Shown: piece by piece, positions 5,386 through 8,192 of the stretch
Layout of the letters: each line of letters starts with the position of its first letter
Numbering within the stretch: position 1 is the first letter of the stretch
Source: JBEKLJ01 sp050010255
GTDB taxonomy: Bacteria; Acidobacteriota; Terriglobia; Bryobacterales; Bryobacteraceae
Length of the DNA stretch: 8,192 bases
Assembly (NCBI GenBank): GCA_050010255.1
Contig: JBEKLJ010000158.1
Location: forward strand, 1 to 8,192
Direction: 5' to 3'
Notes under the pieces: generated by a model
Database searches by the model: none
What the model saw: only the letters and a program-made list of their open reading frames with translations
What the model was told of the DNA's origin: nothing
Made by a program: the position numbers and the translations under genes

Positions 5386-6156
5386 TTGCGAGCACTCGGT
5401 ATCGGTGTACTCTTCGCGCTGTTATCGCTTCCGCTGTGGTCGGAGGAGGAGTCGATGTCTGCTCCTGCGCCTCCCCCCATGGCGCCCGCGCAGGTACTGG
5501 ACAGGTACGTGACGGCCGTCCAGTCCCAGGAGAGCCGTGCGCGGCCCGTGTCCATGGACGTGGATATGGACGCCAAGCTGCCGCGGTTGAAGAAGCAGGG
5601 CCGCTTCCACGCTTTGCGGTTCATGACGCGGCTCGGCCAGATCCTGTACCGCACGCCGCGCTACGAGGGCGATAACACCATTAAGAAGGAAGTGATCGGC
5701 CGCTTCCTCCAGGCCGAACGGGAGGCGCGCAGCGAATACGCCGGTTCGTTGACCGTCACGCCGGCCAACTACCGGTTCAAATTCAAGGGCATGGACGACT
5801 ACGGCGGCAGGCCGGTTTACGTCTTCGAGGTCTCCCCGAAGAAGAAGCTGGCCGGGTTATACAAGGGTGAGCTGTGGATTGACCAACAGACCTACCTGCC
5901 GCTGCGCCATTGGGGCGAGCTGGTCAAGAATCCCTCGCTCATGGTCAAGCACGTCTATTTCGTCCGCGACTATTACATCTGTGAGGGCGTGTCGGTCCCG
6001 CGCCGCTTGATCAGCGAGATCGAGACGCGGCTGGTCGGGCGGGCCAATCTCACCATCTGGTACGACAACGTCTCGGTAGGCCAGGCGACTCCCATCACCG
6101 CCAGCCGCGGCGCCGCTCTCCCGGCCGCCCAGACCGGCGGCGGCTCGCATCAGTAG
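5386..6156 (+). CDS. Predicted secreted protein of unknown function, possibly LolA-like fold
   Basis: The frame begins just after a TGA at 5374; the TTG at 5386 gives 256 aa with a good signal peptide (residues 2-19, RALGIGVLFALLSLPLWS). TGAGG lies 7 bases before it. An ATG at 5455 has a better Shine-Dalgarno (GGAGGAGG), but starting there would remove the signal peptide, so the TTG is preferred. After a proline-rich linker (about 25-35) comes a helix (VLDRYVTAVQSQ), then alternating beta-strand segments: RFKFKGMDDYGGRPVYVFEV, GELWIDQQTYLPLRH and VKHVYFVRDYYI. Repeated strands with 'G-E-L-W-I-D-x-x-T-Y-L-P-L' resemble the half-barrel proteins of the LolA/LppX type that bind lipid or lipoprotein in the periplasm. 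That resemblance is by eye only. It lies 102 bases before hpnJ on the same strand, so a role near membrane lipids is possible but not shown. Confidence 0.75.
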   Translation: MRALGIGVLFALLSLPLWSEEESMSAPAPPPMAPAQVLDRYVTAVQSQESRARPVSMDVDMDAKLPRLKKQGRFHALRFMTRLGQILYRTPRYEGDNTIKKEVIGRFLQAEREARSEYAGSLTVTPANYRFKFKGMDDYGGRPVYVFEVSPKKKLAGLYKGELWIDQQTYLPLRHWGELVKNPSLMVKHVYFVRDYYICEGVSVPRRLISEIETRLVGRANLTIWYDNVSVGQATPITASRGAALPAAQTGGGSHQ

Positions 6157-6246
6157 AGGCGCCTCCCGGCGTTCCCGATTCCCCTCGGAAATGGCGCCGT
6201 CCGCATCGTGTATTCTTGTGTTTAGAGGCCTAAGTGCCGTAAGCTC

Positions 6247-6253
6247 AGAGGAG
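6247..6253 (+). promoter_or_regulatory. Ribosome binding site of hpnJ
   Basis: AGAGGAG lies 5 bases before the ATG at 6259. It overlaps the in-frame GTG at 6253, which therefore cannot be the start it serves. This fixes the hpnJ start at 6259. Confidence 0.75.
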
Positions 6254-6258
6254 TGCCG

Positions 6259-7728
6259 ATGAGGACGCTTTTCCTGAATCCGCCGTCGTTTGAAGGCTTC
6301 GATGGCGGGGCCGGCTCGCGCTGGCCGGCCACCCGGGAGATCGAGTCCTACTGGTACCCGGTCTGGCTGTGCTACCCCGCGGGGATGCTGCCGGACAGCA
6401 AGGTCCTCGACGCCCCGCCGCACAAGGTCTCGATCCCGCAAACCGTGGCCCTGGCCGGCGATTTCGAGCTGCTGGTGCTGTTCACCTCCACGCCCGGCTT
6501 CCACGTGGATGTGCGCATCGCCGAGATGATGAAGGACTTGAACCCGAAACTGAAGGTGGCCTTCGTCGGCCCGCCGGTCACGGTGGACCCCGAGGGAACG
6601 CTGCGGGCCTCCCTGGCGATCGACTTCCTGGTGCGGCGCGAGTTCGACTATCAGGTCGTCGAGTACGCCCGGGGCAAGCCGCTCGAGGAGCTGCCGGGGG
6701 TCAGCTACCGCGTCAACGGCGGTTTCGCTCACAATCCGGACGGCGCCTCGGTCGAGAATCTGGACGCGCTGCCGTGGGTCACCAAGGTCTACCGGCGGGA
6801 CCTGGACATCACGCGCTACAACGTCCCCTTCCTGCTCAATCCGTTCATCGCCTTCTACACCTCGCGCGGCTGTCCGGCCGTGTGCACGTACTGCCTGTGG
6901 CCGCAGACGCATTCGGGCCACCGCTGGCGCGTGCGCTCGGCCGGCGACGTGGCCGCCGAGGTCCGCTACGCGCAGGAGGCCTTCCCGAACCTGAAGGAAG
7001 TCTTTTTCGACGACGACACGTTCAACTACCAGAAGGCGCGCACCATCGAGCTGTGCCGAAAGCTGGAGCCGGTGGGCTGCACCTGGTCCTGCACATCCCG
7101 CGTCACCACCGACTACGAGACGCTCAAGGCCATGAAGGAGGCCGGGTGCCGCCTGCTGATCGTCGGCTACGAGTCCGGCGACCCGCAGATCCTCAAGAAC
7201 GTCAAGAAGGGCGCCACTATCGACATGGCCCGGCGCTTCACCGAGAACTGCAAGAAGCTGGGACTGCTGGTGCACGGGGATTTCATCGTCGGCCTGCCCG
7301 GGGAGACGCGCGCGAGCCTGAGGCGCACGATCGACTTTGCCAAGCGCCTGGATTGCGAAACCGTCCAGGTCTCGATCGCGCACCCTTACCCCGGCACGGA
7401 GTTCTACGACTACGCGGTTCGCAACAAACTCCTCACGATCGACGCGATGACCGATGAGACCGGCCACCAGCTTCCGAACGTCATCTACCCAGGCCTCGAC
7501 CGGGCCGAGCTGGTGGATTGGGTCGAGCGGTTCTACGGCGAGTATTATTTCCGGCTGCGAGTCATCTGGCGCGTGGTGCGAAAGGCGCTCTGGAACGGCA
7601 GCGAGCGGCGGCGGCTGTACAAGGAAGCCCGGGAGTATCTCGCGCTGCGCGCCAAGCGGAAGCGGTTCGTCGCCGAGCACAAGCGGGTTGCGGCGTGCGG
7701 CGGGGGCGCCGGCCAGGCTGCAAGTTAA
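6259..7728 (+). CDS. hpnJ: Hopanoid biosynthesis-associated radical SAM protein HpnJ
   Basis: HpnJ is a B12-binding-domain radical SAM enzyme. Genetic work in Burkholderia assigns it to the last step of bacteriohopanetetrol cyclitol ether formation, the ring contraction after HpnI adds N-acetylglucosamine and HpnK deacetylates it. The 489-aa product opens with the HpnJ-like MRTLFLNPPSFEGFDGGAGS. An N-terminal Rossmann-like region (1-160) ends before the radical SAM core. The 4Fe-4S motif is CxxxCxxC with C205, C209 and C212 (RGCPAVCTYC). FFDDDTFN (249-256), GYESGD (303-308) and GLPGET (345-350) follow as usual in the core. No classical DxHxxG cobalamin ligand motif is visible, so B12 would have to bind base-off without that histidine, or not at all. 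The C-terminus is Lys/Arg-rich. The stop overlaps the next gene's ATG by one base. hpnI and hpnK are not in the window. The family call is confident. Confidence 0.93.
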   Translation: MRTLFLNPPSFEGFDGGAGSRWPATREIESYWYPVWLCYPAGMLPDSKVLDAPPHKVSIPQTVALAGDFELLVLFTSTPGFHVDVRIAEMMKDLNPKLKVAFVGPPVTVDPEGTLRASLAIDFLVRREFDYQVVEYARGKPLEELPGVSYRVNGGFAHNPDGASVENLDALPWVTKVYRRDLDITRYNVPFLLNPFIAFYTSRGCPAVCTYCLWPQTHSGHRWRVRSAGDVAAEVRYAQEAFPNLKEVFFDDDTFNYQKARTIELCRKLEPVGCTWSCTSRVTTDYETLKAMKEAGCRLLIVGYESGDPQILKNVKKGATIDMARRFTENCKKLGLLVHGDFIVGLPGETRASLRRTIDFAKRLDCETVQVSIAHPYPGTEFYDYAVRNKLLTIDAMTDETGHQLPNVIYPGLDRAELVDWVERFYGEYYFRLRVIWRVVRKALWNGSERRRLYKEAREYLALRAKRKRFVAEHKRVAACGGGAGQAAS

Positions 7729-8192
7729 TGCACCGCGCCGCCCCAGCCAGAAGCCGTGGAGAGGACATTGCTTCCCGAATGGACGAGCAGCCACCGCGCC
7801 GCGGGCGCCCTGCCGCGCGGATAGCGCTGCTCGCCGGCGTTGTCATCCTTGCCAACGCCTTGGGGAACTTCTTCATGAAGTTCGGAATAGACCGCTACGG
7901 CGCCCGGCTGGGCGCGTCGGTCTGGACTTACCTGCGCGTGCTCTTCGAGCCCTGGGTGGCGCTGGGCATCGGCCTGCTCATCCTGTGGCTGCTGGCGCGG
8001 ATGGCGTTGCTGAGTCTGGCCGATTTGAGCTATGTCCTGCCCGTCACCTCGGTGGGCTACGCGCTGAACGCCGTCCTGGCGCGGGTGTTCCTGGGCGAGC
8101 AGATGAGCGCGGCGCGCTGGGCGGGCACGCTCGTGATCGTGGCTGGCGTGGCGCTGGTCGGCTCGACCTCGGCGCGGACGACCCTGGCGGCG
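7728..8192 (+). CDS. EamA/EmrE-like small membrane transporter (3' partial)
   Basis: The frame starts at an ATG overlapping the hpnJ stop (TAATG) and runs without a stop to the window end, 155 codons. Four hydrophobic segments are visible: about 31-50, 73-95, 99-118 and 130-146. Their order and motifs fit a single EamA unit of the drug/metabolite transporter superfamily: N-x-F-M-K-F-G, DLSYVLPVTSVGYALN, a G-E after the third segment, and RWAGTLVIVAGVALVG. The length matches small multidrug resistance-type proteins, which work as dimers. The same fold includes ArnE/ArnF, which flip aminoarabinose-lipid, so translocation of a hopanoid or lipid-linked sugar is an attractive inference here, but it is not shown. 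The start is uncertain: an ATG at 7779 is an alternative giving a shorter N-terminus. No strong ribosome binding site precedes either; the overlap suggests coupling to hpnJ. Confidence 0.85.
   Translation, partial: MHRAAPARSRGEDIASRMDEQPPRRGRPAARIALLAGVVILANALGNFFMKFGIDRYGARLGASVWTYLRVLFEPWVALGIGLLILWLLARMALLSLADLSYVLPVTSVGYALNAVLARVFLGEQMSAARWAGTLVIVAGVALVGSTSARTTLAA

Noticed and set aside
6157..6258. A promoter for hpnJ near TATTCT at about 6211
   Set aside because: The -10-like hexamer has no convincing -35 at 16-18 bases, so it was not listed.
5857..7794. A minus-strand open frame of 645 codons opposite hpnJ
   Set aside because: It is antisense to hpnJ, whose radical SAM cysteines and motifs are clear. 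The antisense product is Arg/Asp/Leu-rich with no recognisable domain.

Overview
The window is GC-rich bacterial DNA containing seven supported protein-coding genes, a repeat island of about 1.2 kb, and two non-coding gaps of about 700 bases. It suggests a soil or subsurface bacterium. The combination of HpnJ, NrfHA with an unusual catalytic heme, a VWD-domain secreted protein and a repeat-bounded REP-type transposase best fits Acidobacteriota or a similar phylum. That assignment is inference; no rRNA or other decisive marker gene is present.

Left part (1-1077): the 3' end of a large secreted protein with a von Willebrand type D-like domain, on the + strand. Its GC content is visibly lower than that of the rest of the window. 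After it (1078-1780) comes a gene-free stretch with a strong GC hairpin, a second hairpin overlapping a 16-bp perfect palindrome, and the start of the repeat island.

Repeat island (about 1388-2640): mosaic short modules surround a REP-associated tyrosine transposase (RAYT, HUH/Y1 family) on the minus strand. The modules are 7-bp AGCTACC-like tandem arrays, a 56-bp unit, a roughly 35-bp unit and GTCGGCT palindromes. The transposase is bounded by near-perfect 44/45-bp inverted repeats that also supply its last codons and stop. This is the most unusual structure in the window.

Middle (2653-4678, minus strand): rpmB (ribosomal protein L28, zinc-ribbon form), then nrfH and nrfA. NrfH is a tetraheme quinol dehydrogenase in the membrane. 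NrfA is the pentaheme ammonia-forming nitrite reductase. Together they carry electrons from menaquinol to nitrite in the periplasm (respiratory ammonification). NrfA has CXXCH instead of the classical CXXCK at the catalytic heme, yet keeps the other active-site and calcium-site residues.

A gap of about 700 bases (4679-5385) holds a possible rpmB promoter and G-rich runs. Right part (5386-8192, + strand): a secreted protein of unknown function with a possible LolA-like fold, then hpnJ (hopanoid radical SAM protein). Last comes a small EamA/EmrE-like membrane protein that starts on the hpnJ stop codon and runs off the window. The hpnJ-transporter pair points to hopanoid side-chain modification possibly linked to lipid transport.
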